Position numbers and translations under genes: made by a program. A stretch of DNA of 64,000 nucleotides from Nitratireductor sp. XY-223. Its GTDB lineage: Bacteria; Pseudomonadota; Alphaproteobacteria; Rhizobiales; Rhizobiaceae. The notes under the pieces are model-generated. The model was not told the origin of the DNA. It searched no databases and saw nothing but the letters and a program-made list of their open reading frames with translations. Numbering within the stretch: the stretch's first letter is position 1; every line of letters starts with the position of its first letter. The stretch lies in NCBI RefSeq assembly GCF_004959855.1, contig NZ_SPNT01000005.1, forward strand, positions 62,001 through 126,000. The letters are read 5' to 3'. Of the stretch, positions 1-8,534 are shown piece after piece.

Positions 1-173
1 CCCCGGCGGTTCAGTTCCGGATCGCCGCCAAGCTGGCGAGCGAGATCGCCGCGCCCCGCGGCCTCGACCTTGATGACTTCGGCGCCCAGGTGGACGAGCT
101 GATGGCAGCAGAAGGGTCCGGCGAGGACATTGGTGAGATCGAGGACGCGCACGCCCCTGAGCGGTTTTGTCAT
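1..173 (-). CDS. CaiB/BaiF family CoA-transferase, N-terminal fragment
   Basis: The reverse strand from 173 encodes an N-terminus starting [20 protein letters not shown], followed by [18 protein letters not shown]. This is the opening of type III (CaiB/BaiF) acyl-CoA transferases, with the G-x-R-V-L-D-L start, the A-G-P turn and the L[11 protein letters not shown] strand. These enzymes move CoA between carboxylic acids. Only about 57 residues are in the window; the rest lies beyond base 1, so substrate and integrity cannot be judged. It precedes and is unrelated to the motility locus. Confidence 0.8.
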   Translation of the reverse strand, partial: MTKPLRGVRVLDLTNVLAGPFCCHQLVHLGAEVIKVEAAGRGDLARQLGGDPELNRR

Positions 174-232
174 GGTGTGTCCTCCCGTCGGCGCAGGCGC
201 CGGTGAAGGTTATCCTTGCTCCGGGAAATGAT

Positions 233-1267
233 CTAGAGCGCCAGTCGCCCCGAAGCATCCGCAATGCTGCGCCGCACGGAATTGTCCAGCTGCCGCAGCA
301 GCGGTTCTTCGGCGCTCAACGCCTGGTTCCGCTTGTGGCGCAGGCGCCAGGCCTGAGGGTTCAGTATCCAGTGCAACCGCTTGCCGCGCAATTCGCTCAG
401 CCCGCGATCCAGCTCGCGGCGTCTGTTGCCGACCCGTATCCATTCCTGCAGCGGTGACACCGATTCCGTTTCGCCGCCGGTGACGCGGGCCTCAGTAAAC
501 CCGGTTTGGTGAAGCGCCCTTATCTGGTCCGAGGCCAGTTCGAAAAGCTCCAGACACATCCGCACATAGGCCTGTTTGTCCCATTGCCTCGTCTGCTTGT
601 GGTGAACAAATTCGGCAACCGTCTCGGGGTAGATTCCGAAACTGACATGGGTGGCATACAAAGCGCCCCAGGCGACGTCGCCAATATGCCCGAACTCGCT
701 CGGAAAGGGCCATTCCTTCAGGCAATCCGTCCGATAGAGATTGCTCGCCGAACTGCCCAGAATGGACGAAGGCAAATAGCGAGTTGCAAAATAAGTGGCG
801 CTCTCGGTCGTCAGTCTGAGCGGCGTGCGGATATCGTACTGGTCGATGATCCGGTGGATGGGCCAGGAATGTTCGGCGGGCTCACCATCGTCAGTCTTCA
901 TCCGCGGCGGACTGATCACCACATCGCAATCCAGTGAAACGGCCGTTTCATAGAGGGCCGTGAGACCGTCGAGGGATATCGTGTCTCCAACGGTGGAGAA
1001 ATATGTAAATGGCGACCTGGATTGGGAAACGCCGAAATTCCAGCTCTCGTAGAGCCCCGGGGGATGTTGCAGAAAACCGATGTTGTCGCCCGCAAGATTG
1101 CTCTTCAGGTAATCCCACGTGCCGTCCTCGGAATGGCTGTCAACGACAACGACCCGTTCCACATGCGGCGCCCATTCCCGCATCGCAGAAACATGGCGCT
1201 GCATCATGGACATCGAATTGTATGTCGGCGCCACAACGGTGATCGGAAGAACCATAGGGGGTACCAT
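233..1267 (-). CDS. Family 2 glycosyltransferase
   Basis: A 344-residue soluble GT-A fold glycosyltransferase. The N-terminus LPITVVAPTYNSMSMM, then RVVVVDSHSEDGTWD, is the nucleotide-sugar binding start of GT2 enzymes. The metal-binding DxD is replaced by a short acidic segment (STVGDTISLDG, about residue 92). No membrane segments are seen. The first ATG (1267) has no clear ribosome site; a second in-frame ATG at 1255 gives MVLPITVV and is equally plausible. It lies on the same strand as fliQ, 287 bases beyond the end of the flagellar operon. The acceptor is unknown. Flagellin or surface polysaccharide glycosylation is only a possibility suggested by position. Confidence 0.8.
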   Translation of the reverse strand: MVPPMVLPITVVAPTYNSMSMMQRHVSAMREWAPHVERVVVVDSHSEDGTWDYLKSNLAGDNIGFLQHPPGLYESWNFGVSQSRSPFTYFSTVGDTISLDGLTALYETAVSLDCDVVISPPRMKTDDGEPAEHSWPIHRIIDQYDIRTPLRLTTESATYFATRYLPSSILGSSASNLYRTDCLKEWPFPSEFGHIGDVAWGALYATHVSFGIYPETVAEFVHHKQTRQWDKQAYVRMCLELFELASDQIRALHQTGFTEARVTGGETESVSPLQEWIRVGNRRRELDRGLSELRGKRLHWILNPQAWRLRHKRNQALSAEEPLLRQLDNSVRRSIADASGRLAL

Positions 1268-1554
1268 GCACGTCGTGCCTGTCGTCGCGGCAGGCGTTCA
1301 AAAGGCGATCTTGCGGATTCCTCAAATCCGCTGCTTTCGATCAGCGCGGGAATTTCTGATCGGGACGGATCCGGCTGGACTTCGGGATAGACCATATTTG
1401 TGGACCCGACAACGATTCCGGAAATGTCTGTCCCGATCTGCTGTGTAAAACCTGTGGTGGTGTTGCCGACCTGATACGCAGCCGCAGTCGGTCGGCTCTC
1501 GAAAGGGGTGCGTTGCCGCGCCGGCGAACGAGCCGGCACCGGCCTCGTGCCGCT
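1268..1554. other. Spacer between the glycosyltransferase gene and fliQ
   Basis: No convincing gene or RNA was seen. A short hairpin (CGGCAC at 1534-1539 pairing with GTGCCG at 1547-1552) sits just after the fliQ stop but has no T-run, so it is at best a weak transcript end. In close relatives flhA and fliR follow fliQ here; neither is recognisable in this spacer, not even as a fragment. Confidence 0.5.
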
Positions 1555-1821
1555 TTAGAAGCCGCTTTCGATGCGCGAGAACACGAGATTGGTGAAGCTG
1601 GAGATCTGGGCGCCGACAAAGGGGGCCGACACGGCGACGGTCACGAGGATCGCGACAATCTTCGGAACGAAGGTGAGCGTGATCTCCTGGACCTGGGTCA
1701 GCGCCTGAAGGAAGGCGATGCCGACACCGACGAACATCGCAACGAAGACCGCCGGTCCGGAGGCCGCCAGGATGGTCCAGATGGCTTTCTGGACGATGTC
1801 GAGCGCGTCGGCTTCGCTCAT
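1555..1821 (-). CDS. fliQ: Flagellar export gate protein FliQ
   Basis: An 88-residue protein, the family's usual length, with two hydrophobic helices (about residues 15-40 and 48-75) and the FliQ signature around FLQALTQVQEITLTFVPKI. FliQ is one of the inner-membrane subunits (with FliP and FliR) of the export gate at the base of the flagellum. It is the last gene of the flgE-flgK-flgL-flaF-flbT-flgD-fliQ run, 13 bases after flgD. In Sinorhizobium, Agrobacterium and Brucella flhA and fliR come next; here they do not, so they must be encoded elsewhere if the flagellum is functional. Confidence 0.95.
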   Translation of the reverse strand: MSEADALDIVQKAIWTILAASGPAVFVAMFVGVGIAFLQALTQVQEITLTFVPKIVAILVTVAVSAPFVGAQISSFTNLVFSRIESGF

Positions 1822-1834
1822 CTCATTGGCCGCC

Positions 1835-2236
1835 TCAGGAGACCGTCAGGCCGGCACCCATGACCACTTTCTCACCGGTGTCGAGAACCGCGACGACGCC
1901 GTCATCGTAGAGCTCGACCTGCTCGACGACGCCGCTGACGGTGCCGTCATTCGATGTGACGGTGCGGCCGATCAGCGAGCCGGCCTGCGAAACCGAATTC
2001 GCCGCAAGCAGCTCCTCCAGCCGCGCGTTGGTCTGGATGGTCTGCTCGACCTGTGAGAACGAGGCGAGCTGCGCGATGTACTCGGTCGAATCCATCGGCT
2101 CGGTCGGGTCCTGGTTCTGCATCTCGGCGACCAGCAGCTGCAGGAACGTGTCATAGTCGACAGTTGCCTGCTCGGCCGCGCTCGCGGCCGCCGAGGAGCC
2201 TGTATACGTGCTGTTAGAAACTGCCTCTACCGCCAT
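1835..2236 (-). CDS. flgD: Flagellar hook-assembly scaffold FlgD
   Basis: A 133-residue protein with the conserved FlgD N-terminal block [39 protein letters not shown] (about residues 27-67), needed for capping hook polymerisation. It is short compared with enteric FlgD (about 230 residues) because the tudor/Fn3-like C-terminal domain is reduced, as is usual in rhizobia. Its start overlaps the end of flbT by 10 bases, suggesting translational coupling. Confidence 0.93.
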   Translation of the reverse strand: MAVEAVSNSTYTGSSAAASAAEQATVDYDTFLQLLVAEMQNQDPTEPMDSTEYIAQLASFSQVEQTIQTNARLEELLAANSVSQAGSLIGRTVTSNDGTVSGVVEQVELYDDGVVAVLDTGEKVVMGAGLTVS

Positions 2237-2676
2237 GGCGCAATCTCCTTCTTGATGTCTTCCAGCGTCTCAACCGGCATCTGACGGTTGTTGAGGATGT
2301 CCTCCTCGACCTTGTAGAGCGCGCGGATCGCCTTGAGCGATTCGAAGACGCGGCCCTCGGTGACCATCGCGTCGATGTGCTTGAGCTCGGTCAGGATCTG
2401 TTCGTTGCTGAAGCAGTTGAGCAGCATGACGATGGACTTTTTGAACATCGCGTGGGACTGCTCGGCCCCTTCGGGATTGATCAGCATCATCTGCACGATG
2501 AAATAGAGCTGGCGCAGCGGCGTCGACGCGTCCTCGGGCTGCAGGACGTGGTTCTCCAGCAGGAATGTTACGTCATTGAGGAACTCAAGACCGACTTTTC
2601 TGTCCACCCGGAGCACGGCCCCGTTGATGAAGATCTTTTCCCCGGTCTTGAGCGAAATGCGCAATGAACTCTTCAT
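2227..2676 (-). CDS. flbT: Flagellin mRNA regulator FlbT
   Basis: A 149-residue FlbT family protein, recognisable from the N-terminus [43 protein letters not shown]. In Caulobacter FlbT binds the 5' untranslated region of flagellin mRNA and destabilises it until the hook is complete; in Brucella and Sinorhizobium it also controls flagellin amount. It sits between flaF and flgD with 4- and 10-base overlaps. The three flagellin leaders in this window (14238-14318, 15552-15624, 16915-16994) share an RNA-like structure that would be its natural target; that link is inference. Confidence 0.93.
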   Translation of the reverse strand: MKSSLRISLKTGEKIFINGAVLRVDRKVGLEFLNDVTFLLENHVLQPEDASTPLRQLYFIVQMMLINPEGAEQSHAMFKKSIVMLLNCFSNEQILTELKHIDAMVTEGRVFESLKAIRALYKVEEDILNNRQMPVETLEDIKKEIAPWR

Positions 2677-3020
2677 TTAAGACCGTCCCGAATAATGGAT
2701 GAAATATCGATTATGCCTTCGTAATTCTGGGATTCCCCCGACCGGATCTTCTCGGTCTCGCGCAGGATCCAGATGCCGATGGAAATGAGATTGGCGCGCA
2801 GTTCCTGCTCCAGCTCGTTTTCGGGCGAACCGAGATCCTCGATGAAACGCACCCATACGCGGTTCACGAAGAACAGGGCCTCTATGGACTCTCGGGATTT
2901 CGGACCGTGCTCCTTCGCCTCCTCGAGCATCCTGATGGATTTGTCGAGGACCTGCCGTTCACGGTCCTTGGAGTCAGCAACTGCATCTTGCTGCACTTCC
3001 GCATATGAGAACTGATACAT
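2673..3020 (-). CDS. flaF: Flagellin synthesis regulator FlaF
   Basis: A 115-residue FlaF family protein ([21 protein letters not shown] start, with the conserved [20 protein letters not shown] segment around residues 50-70). FlaF acts with FlbT in alphaproteobacteria to control flagellin synthesis and secretion. It overlaps flbT by 4 bases (ATGA-type) and follows flgL after 45 bases. Confidence 0.93.
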   Translation of the reverse strand: MYQFSYAEVQQDAVADSKDRERQVLDKSIRMLEEAKEHGPKSRESIEALFFVNRVWVRFIEDLGSPENELEQELRANLISIGIWILRETEKIRSGESQNYEGIIDISSIIRDGLK

Positions 3021-3065
3021 TTCAGCTACCTTCGCCCTCTCCGTTACTCACCATTGCGCGACCCA

Positions 3066-4118
3066 CTAAAGGTAATTGGTCAAGCTCAACTGCTGGATCC
3101 TCGCCGTTAAAGCGTATGAGGTTTCGACCTGGGTCATCAGCAGAGTCAGACGCGTCGAAGCCTCATAGACATCGACGTTCTCCAGCTCGCCGATATAGAC
3201 GGACATCAGATCGATCTGGACCTGGATCGACTCGTTGGCCTTCTCAATGCGCTGCTCCGACAAGCCGAGCTGAGCGCGCTGGAAGTCGATCCCGGTTATG
3301 GCCTGGCCGACATAGTCGATGGCGCGCTCGACGAGCTCCTGTCTCGTGTCGCTCGATAATGGCGTGGCCAGCATTTCCATGATGATCGTCGAGGCCATGG
3401 CCATGTTTTTCGGACCGTCAGCATTGATCGTGGCTGAACTGTCGACCACCTCGTTGGAATTGATGCGGTTGGTCATGACCTGGTCGTCGGCGTTCGACCA
3501 GTCGGCATCCCACCCGGCACCGAGAATGAGCGGCTCGACCTGGTTCGTCAGAAAATCGTCCATCTGCGCGGTCGTGATGCCCGACGCCGCGGCGTCGTTC
3601 TGGGTAAAGCCGAAATAGGCCAGGTACGCGGCGTCGAAGCTCGCCTTGGCGGCCGAGCCGGTCTCCGTGTAGTCGGCCAACGGCTTCACATCGGTGTTGA
3701 TGCCGGCAAACAGGAATTCGCCGCTGGCCGAGGAATTGGCAAAGGCCGTAAAGTTCTGAAACGCCGTCTGCACCGTTTCGACGGCGACGTCGAGACGGCC
3801 CTGGTCGTCGATATCGACCATGCTGATCAGCGTATCGAGCACCTGCTGCGCGCTTCCCGCCATCTGTTCCAGCGCGTTTTGGGACGAGGACAGGCGGTTG
3901 GTGACAAGCGCGTTGCTGTCAATGATCGTGTTGAGGCGGGCGACATCGCGATTGAGCGATATCGTCTGGGCCGTCTGGGCGCCGAGTTCCAGGCCGATAT
4001 CGGCATGACGACCCGTCGTCGCCTCGGTCTGCGCATTCATCATCTCAGTCTGCGCGCGCTGGACCGTCAGCCGCAGGGCGCTTTGGATGGCGAGCGTTGA
4101 AACGAAGGTCGTCTTCAT
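3066..4118 (-). CDS. flgL: Hook-filament junction protein FlgL (HAP3)
   Basis: A 350-residue flagellin-like protein. The N-terminal helix region (residues 1-130, with RAQTEMMNAQTEATTGRHADIGLELG) and the C-terminal helix region (ENVDVYEASTRLTLLMTQVETSYALTARIQQLSLTNYL) resemble the D0/D1 parts of flagellin and FlgL, while the middle is variable. It forms the second junction ring between hook and filament. Located 4 bases downstream of flgK, its usual partner. Confidence 0.93.
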   Translation of the reverse strand: MKTTFVSTLAIQSALRLTVQRAQTEMMNAQTEATTGRHADIGLELGAQTAQTISLNRDVARLNTIIDSNALVTNRLSSSQNALEQMAGSAQQVLDTLISMVDIDDQGRLDVAVETVQTAFQNFTAFANSSASGEFLFAGINTDVKPLADYTETGSAAKASFDAAYLAYFGFTQNDAAASGITTAQMDDFLTNQVEPLILGAGWDADWSNADDQVMTNRINSNEVVDSSATINADGPKNMAMASTIIMEMLATPLSSDTRQELVERAIDYVGQAITGIDFQRAQLGLSEQRIEKANESIQVQIDLMSVYIGELENVDVYEASTRLTLLMTQVETSYALTARIQQLSLTNYL

Positions 4119-4122
4119 CGCC

Positions 4123-5577
4123 CTACCCCACCGCCATCAGCGCCGCGAGCATCTCGTCGATGGTCGACAGCAATTGGGTGGACGCCCTGTAGGATTGCTC
4201 CAGGTCGAGCAGCAGCGCCATTTCCTCGTCAATATTGACGCCGGTCTCATTGCTGAAGCTCTCAAAAATGCGCACGGTCGCGGCTTCGCGCGTTTCGGAG
4301 GACTCATAGGCCTGGGACCGGTAGAGCTCGAGCCAGCCGATGGAGTCGGACGCGTAGCCGATGATGCCGGCGCTATCGCCGGCAAGGGCGGCCGGGTCAA
4401 AGGAGATCGGCTCCTCCAACCCTGTCACATAGCCGTCCAGCAGGGCGGAGAAGCCCGTCGCGCCGGTGGCGTTGGAAATGTAGGAGGCCCCGTTGATACC
4501 GCCGTCGCGCAACAGGGCCGGGTTGCCGGTGTCCACCAGCACCGCCGGGTTCACGGAAAAGGTCGCGGAGATTCCGGGCTCGATCGTCGCGGCGGACGGC
4601 ACAGTGCCGCCGGACCAGGTGAAGAGACCCGGCAGATCCGGCAGCGCCGATCCGCTCTGGTCGTGTTCGGCGAAGACGACCACCAGACCGCGGGCTATTT
4701 CGTCGAGCTGGGCCTGATAGGTCGGGGCCACATTGTCCCTGATCTGGAGCTGGGCGGCCAGCTCTCCGGTCGCGGTCGTCTGCGCACCGTTACCCGCCTG
4801 CAGGGCGACGCCGTCAATATAGACCGCGTTGCCGCTGATCGTTGCGTCAAAACCGTTGGTGGGCGTGAACGAGACCGACCGCGGCACCGTCTCGAACAGG
4901 GTCTGGCCGCCGGTCGTATAGATGGCGATGTCGTTGCTTTCGCGCGTGAGCGTGCGAATGCCGACCAGCGTCGAGATCTCCCGCAACAGCGCCTCGCGCG
5001 AATCCAGCGCCTGGGAAACATCATCGCCCGTGCTCGTGCCAGCGACGACTTCCCTGTTGACCTCCTCGAACTGCACCAGCAGGTTGTTGAGCGTTTCGAC
5101 GCCCTCGCTGATCGCCTGGTCGGCCTCGAGGCGAAGCTGCTGCGTGGCGGCCGATGCGTCGTTGATGCTGTTGGCGACGTCCTGGGCGGCGGAGATTACC
5201 GAGGCGGTGAGCGTGGAATCGCCGGGCGTTGCCGCCAGCGTCTGCAGCATGTCGCGCAGATCGCCGATGTAGCGTGACGGGGACAGCTCGTAGTCATTGC
5301 CGCCCATCGAAATCTTCAGCTGCTCAAGTCCGTCATAGACTATATTCTGGGCGCTGCTGACAGAAAGGTACTCAAGCGACTGGTTGAACAGGACAGTATT
5401 TTCGGCGCGCTGTACGGAGATCGACAGCTCTCCGCCGAAATAGGTCTGAATCGTCGGCGCGCGCCGCGCATAGTCTGGATTGCCCGCATTGGCGATGTTG
5501 TCGGATACCACCAAGGTCTGTTTGGATGTATTCGACAGAATGGACTGTGCAGTACTGATCGCCGATGACAGTGACAT
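4123..5577 (-). CDS. flgK: Hook-filament junction protein FlgK (HAP1)
   Basis: A 484-residue FlgK. The N-terminus MSLSSAISTAQSILSNTSKQ plus SDNIANAGNPDYARR is the axial-protein rod/hook motif, and the C-terminus (GVNIDEEMALLLDLEQSYRASTQLLSTIDEMLAALMAVG) is the classical HAP1 end with the NxDEE-x-LxxL-QSY pattern. It caps the hook and starts the junction. It lies 35 bases after flgE. Confidence 0.95.
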   Translation of the reverse strand: MSLSSAISTAQSILSNTSKQTLVVSDNIANAGNPDYARRAPTIQTYFGGELSISVQRAENTVLFNQSLEYLSVSSAQNIVYDGLEQLKISMGGNDYELSPSRYIGDLRDMLQTLAATPGDSTLTASVISAAQDVANSINDASAATQQLRLEADQAISEGVETLNNLLVQFEEVNREVVAGTSTGDDVSQALDSREALLREISTLVGIRTLTRESNDIAIYTTGGQTLFETVPRSVSFTPTNGFDATISGNAVYIDGVALQAGNGAQTTATGELAAQLQIRDNVAPTYQAQLDEIARGLVVVFAEHDQSGSALPDLPGLFTWSGGTVPSAATIEPGISATFSVNPAVLVDTGNPALLRDGGINGASYISNATGATGFSALLDGYVTGLEEPISFDPAALAGDSAGIIGYASDSIGWLELYRSQAYESSETREAATVRIFESFSNETGVNIDEEMALLLDLEQSYRASTQLLSTIDEMLAALMAVG

Positions 5578-5612
5578 TGCTTGGTCTTACGCCTCCAGGG
5601 CCATTGACGGCC

Positions 5613-6869
5613 CTAACGTTTCAGATTGACGAGGACTTCCATCAAATCCGATCCAGTTTGAAACACCTTCGAGTTCGCGGTGTAGCTGCGCTGGGATTCG
5701 ATCATGCTCGTCAGTTCGTCGGCTATGTCGACATTGGACGATTCCAGCGCTCCCGAAACGATGTCGCCGAAATTTCCGGATCCCGCGAAACCCGTGGTCA
5801 CGACCCCGGATTCACTGTTCTGGGCGAAGACATTGCCGGAAATCGGCGTCAGTTCGTCGGGGCTCGGCACATCGGCGAGCGCGATCCGGTACTTAGGCTC
5901 GAGCGTGCCGTTCTCATACTTCGCGAAGACCGTGCCGTCGGTGGTTATCTCAACGCTCTCCACCTTGCTCGGCGCGTTGCCGTTGACGCTCGCATCGCCG
6001 ACGTTGAATTCATAGGCGAGCTGGGTCATATCGGAAAAGTCGATGGCGAGGCTCTGACCGCCGGGGACCGGAACGGTGATGGATGTCGGGCTGGTTCCCG
6101 AAAGGCTGCCGGACGTCGCATCGAAATCCAGAGTGACCGTGGACAACGCGGCGGACGAATACGGGAAAGAGGTTCCGGGCGTTGCGTCGGCCTGGTCATA
6201 GACCGCAACTTCCCACGTGTTGGCTGCGGTCTTGGTGTAATAGAAGTCAAGCAGCACCTCGCTGCCGAGATCGTCGTAGACAACCAGCGAGCTCTTGTGG
6301 GTGTATTCGGAGGTCGCAAGGTTCGCCGACGGCAGCGTGCCGGTCACGATGGCGGCATCGGAATCGAGGTTCGCGGTGAAGATGCCGGACGTCGATGCGT
6401 CGGCGAGCAATTCGCCCTGCAACACATTGATCGCCACCAGGCCGTCAAATCCATTGACCACCGGCGTCGGGGATCCGCCGGAATAATCGTATCCCATCAG
6501 CGAGTAGCCCGCCGCGTTCACAAGATTGCCGTCAGCGTCCGGGATGAAGGACCCGGCCCGCGTCAGGAAGGACACGCCCGAGGTGTCCTGCACGACAAAG
6601 AAACCGTCGCCGCCGATGGCAAGATCGGTGATCGACGTGGTGAACTGAAGCGCGCCTTCTTCCGAGATGGCATACCGCACCGACGTGCTGACGCCGCCGG
6701 AATTGTAAGTTCCGCCCGCGCTCGGGAGAACAAGAGACGAAAACTCGGTCGAGCTGCGCTTGTATCCGGTGGTGTTGGCGTTGGCGATATTGTCGGCAAC
6801 CGTTCCCAGGCGCACCGCCTGGGCGTTCATGCCGGATACACCAGTCCGCATCATTCCATAGAGGCTCAT
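5613..6869 (-). CDS. flgE: Flagellar hook protein FlgE
   Basis: A 418-residue hook subunit when started at 6869 (MSLYGMMRTGVSGMNAQ), the usual hook-protein N-terminus; an in-frame ATG 10 codons upstream (6899) lacks family support. The start at 6869 has GGAAT 6 bases upstream. The motif DNIANANTTGYKRSS follows at about residue 36, FlgE beta-domains fill the middle, and the C-terminus ends in the SYTANSKVFQTGSDLMEVLVNLKR axial helix. First gene of its operon; the shared flagellar promoter element lies 33-54 bases upstream. Confidence 0.95.
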   Translation of the reverse strand: MSLYGMMRTGVSGMNAQAVRLGTVADNIANANTTGYKRSSTEFSSLVLPSAGGTYNSGGVSTSVRYAISEEGALQFTTSITDLAIGGDGFFVVQDTSGVSFLTRAGSFIPDADGNLVNAAGYSLMGYDYSGGSPTPVVNGFDGLVAINVLQGELLADASTSGIFTANLDSDAAIVTGTLPSANLATSEYTHKSSLVVYDDLGSEVLLDFYYTKTAANTWEVAVYDQADATPGTSFPYSSAALSTVTLDFDATSGSLSGTSPTSITVPVPGGQSLAIDFSDMTQLAYEFNVGDASVNGNAPSKVESVEITTDGTVFAKYENGTLEPKYRIALADVPSPDELTPISGNVFAQNSESGVVTTGFAGSGNFGDIVSGALESSNVDIADELTSMIESQRSYTANSKVFQTGSDLMEVLVNLKR

Positions 6870-6901
6870 CGCACAATTCCCCGTTTGCGTTTGCGACAAG
6901 G

Positions 6902-6923
6902 TAGTTCGGCAGGCTTGCGCGAA
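6902..6923 (-). promoter_or_regulatory. Shared flagellar promoter element, flgE operon
   Basis: On the reverse strand: TTCGCGCAAG (6923-6914), ten bases, then TA (6903-6902), 33 bases before the flgE start. The same spacing recurs at five other flagellar operon starts in this window. Its role as activator site and/or core promoter is inferred from the recurrence. Confidence 0.6.
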
Positions 6924-7005
6924 ACTGGCTTGCCGATTGAATTCCGCGAGGCATTAGAGCGGGATGGGCGAGGCACGCGCGCGCTGATCGGCAAACCGGA
7001 GGCGC

Positions 7006-7677
7006 CTACTGCCAGTCGATGCGGTAGCCGAGAAAACGTTTCGAATCGATCGGATCGAAATCAAGGCGCATGCGCAGCTTCTTGCGCAGCTTGCTGATGT
7101 GGCTCTCAACGACGTTCTCTTCGACATCGTCGTCGAAGATGCCGTAGATGGCGTTGAAGATCTGCGCCTTGGTCACCCGGCGGCCGCGATTGGCGACGAG
7201 ATATTCGAGAATCCGCCGCTCGCGCCGCGGCAGCGGGAAGGCCTGTCCGTCGATCTCCGGATCGCGCCCATCGGAATAGACACGGATTCTGCCGATCTCG
7301 GTGTATTCGAGCTCCGGCTCAAGCCGGCGGCGGATGGCGGCGGCACGCGCCAGGATTTCACGTGGGTGGATCGGCTTGCGCACAACGTCGTCTGCGCCGC
7401 AATCGAAAAATGCCAGTGTGGTGTCCAGGGAGGGCTTGTCGCTGACCGCGATCACCGGGGCCTTTGAGCGGTCCCTGATGACCCGCGGGAGAACCATGTT
7501 GTCGCTGCCCTGACCGATCAGGAACGCTTCCACCGCGTCGATATCGGAGTCCGCCGCCGTGTGGACCCATTCACCGAATTCGTCGGGATCAAAACCGGCA
7601 GATGGAACCCCTTCCCTGCCGAACAGTGACGTGTACCCCTCCGTCACCAACTCACGCTCATCAACCACAACGATCAT
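7006..7677 (-). CDS. ftcR: OmpR-type flagellar master regulator FtcR/Rem
   Basis: A 223-residue two-domain protein. Residues 1-115 resemble a receiver but open [20 protein letters not shown] and lack the full acidic pocket, as in FtcR and Rem, which act without a known kinase. Residues 125-220 form an OmpR-type winged helix ([51 protein letters not shown]). In Brucella FtcR and in Sinorhizobium Rem activate mid-level flagellar operons and are themselves controlled by VisNR. It is flanked by its own upstream spacer and by flgE. It is the best candidate for recognising the shared element found at six operon starts, an inference not testable here. Confidence 0.92.
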   Translation of the reverse strand: MIVVVDERELVTEGYTSLFGREGVPSAGFDPDEFGEWVHTAADSDIDAVEAFLIGQGSDNMVLPRVIRDRSKAPVIAVSDKPSLDTTLAFFDCGADDVVRKPIHPREILARAAAIRRRLEPELEYTEIGRIRVYSDGRDPEIDGQAFPLPRRERRILEYLVANRGRRVTKAQIFNAIYGIFDDDVEENVVESHISKLRKKLRMRLDFDPIDSKRFLGYRIDWQ

Positions 7678-7958
7678 CAGTCCGCCCCCGAATCACTTTG
7701 CATCCCCGTTAATCAATTGGTAACGAAAGGGCGGAATCATCGACAATTATAGAAAGTTAATGGTGCTTTTTAGTAGTTGAACACGACATGAGCCGTGATT
7801 TGCCACTAGATATAGTGTCAGGCTGTGGGTAGATACATATTAGCTGTGGAAATGTTAACACTTCCGTTGGACGATTAACGAATTGTGTCTTGACAGACCA
7901 CGCCATCGTCACAATTCAGCGCACAACCCGCCAAAACGGCAACTACTACTTTTACGTG
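7678..7958. promoter_or_regulatory. ftcR upstream region with a near-palindrome
   Basis: An AT-rich 281-base spacer between the transglycosylase stop and ftcR. It holds a near-palindrome centred on CAATTG (7708-7724, GTTA-N9-TAAC) about 30 bases upstream of the ftcR start, and further GTTAAC/ATTAAC repeats around 7856-7880. The six-operon promoter element is absent. These are plausible sites for VisNR or autoregulation; no exact core promoter is claimed. Confidence 0.4.
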
Positions 7959-8534
7959 TTATTTGCAGAAGGTCTTTGCCTCGGCTGTCCACCGTCCGTA
8001 TCCGGTCGCGACCAGGTTGCGGATGACGCGGCAAACATACTTTTTCTGTGCCGGGTCGTTGTGCGGACCGGCGTGGTAACGGGCGACCGCCATCGTCCAG
8101 CTGCTGTGCCGTCTGCGCAGGTCGGCGAGGAATTTCGCCGCGTAGTCGACGTTCTTCGCCGGATCCAGCATCGACCTCAAATTGGCAAATTCACCGCGGT
8201 GGTAATGGTGATTGATCTGCATGCAGCCGAGATCGATGAGTTTCCGGCCCTTTGCTCTGGCCCGGTGAAAAGCCTGGAGCGCCTCGCCGATGTCGCTCGC
8301 AAACACCGCCTGCCCCTCGATGTTCAGCGCATAGGGATGCAGCGATCCCTTGCGGCCGGTCTCGGCAAGGCCAACGGAGTAGAGAATTCCGACCGGAACG
8401 CCGTGCCTCTTTGCGGCCGAGGCGATCTGCCGTTCGCACGAATTGGCCGCTGCGGCGGCCTCAAAGATAAACAGCGTCAGACAGACCGGCAGCATCATCA
8501 GCAGCCGGCTGGTCACCCGAATTGTTGCGATCAT
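7959..8534 (-). CDS. Periplasmic lytic transglycosylase (SLT domain) of the mot/fliK operon
   Basis: Started at 8534 (AGGA 5 bases upstream) this is a 191-residue exported protein: an Arg-containing signal peptide (MIATIRVTSRLL plus a hydrophobic run to about residue 29) and a transglycosylase fold. The catalytic Glu lies in VGLAETGRKG, followed by GCMQINHHYH and AVARYHAGPHN, typical SLT motifs. It likely cuts peptidoglycan to let the rod or stator through. A gene like this lies between fliK and ftcR in Brucella. Its start overlaps the end of fliK by 74 bases in another frame. Confidence 0.85.
   Translation of the reverse strand: MIATIRVTSRLLMMLPVCLTLFIFEAAAAANSCERQIASAAKRHGVPVGILYSVGLAETGRKGSLHPYALNIEGQAVFASDIGEALQAFHRARAKGRKLIDLGCMQINHHYHRGEFANLRSMLDPAKNVDYAAKFLADLRRRHSSWTMAVARYHAGPHNDPAQKKYVCRVIRNLVATGYGRWTAEAKTFCK

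Noticed and set aside
1204-1539. Minus-strand frame in the fliQ/glycosyltransferase spacer
   Set aside because: It overlaps the glycosyltransferase start, has no ribosome site, and resembles no protein family; I could not make it a remnant of flhA or fliR.
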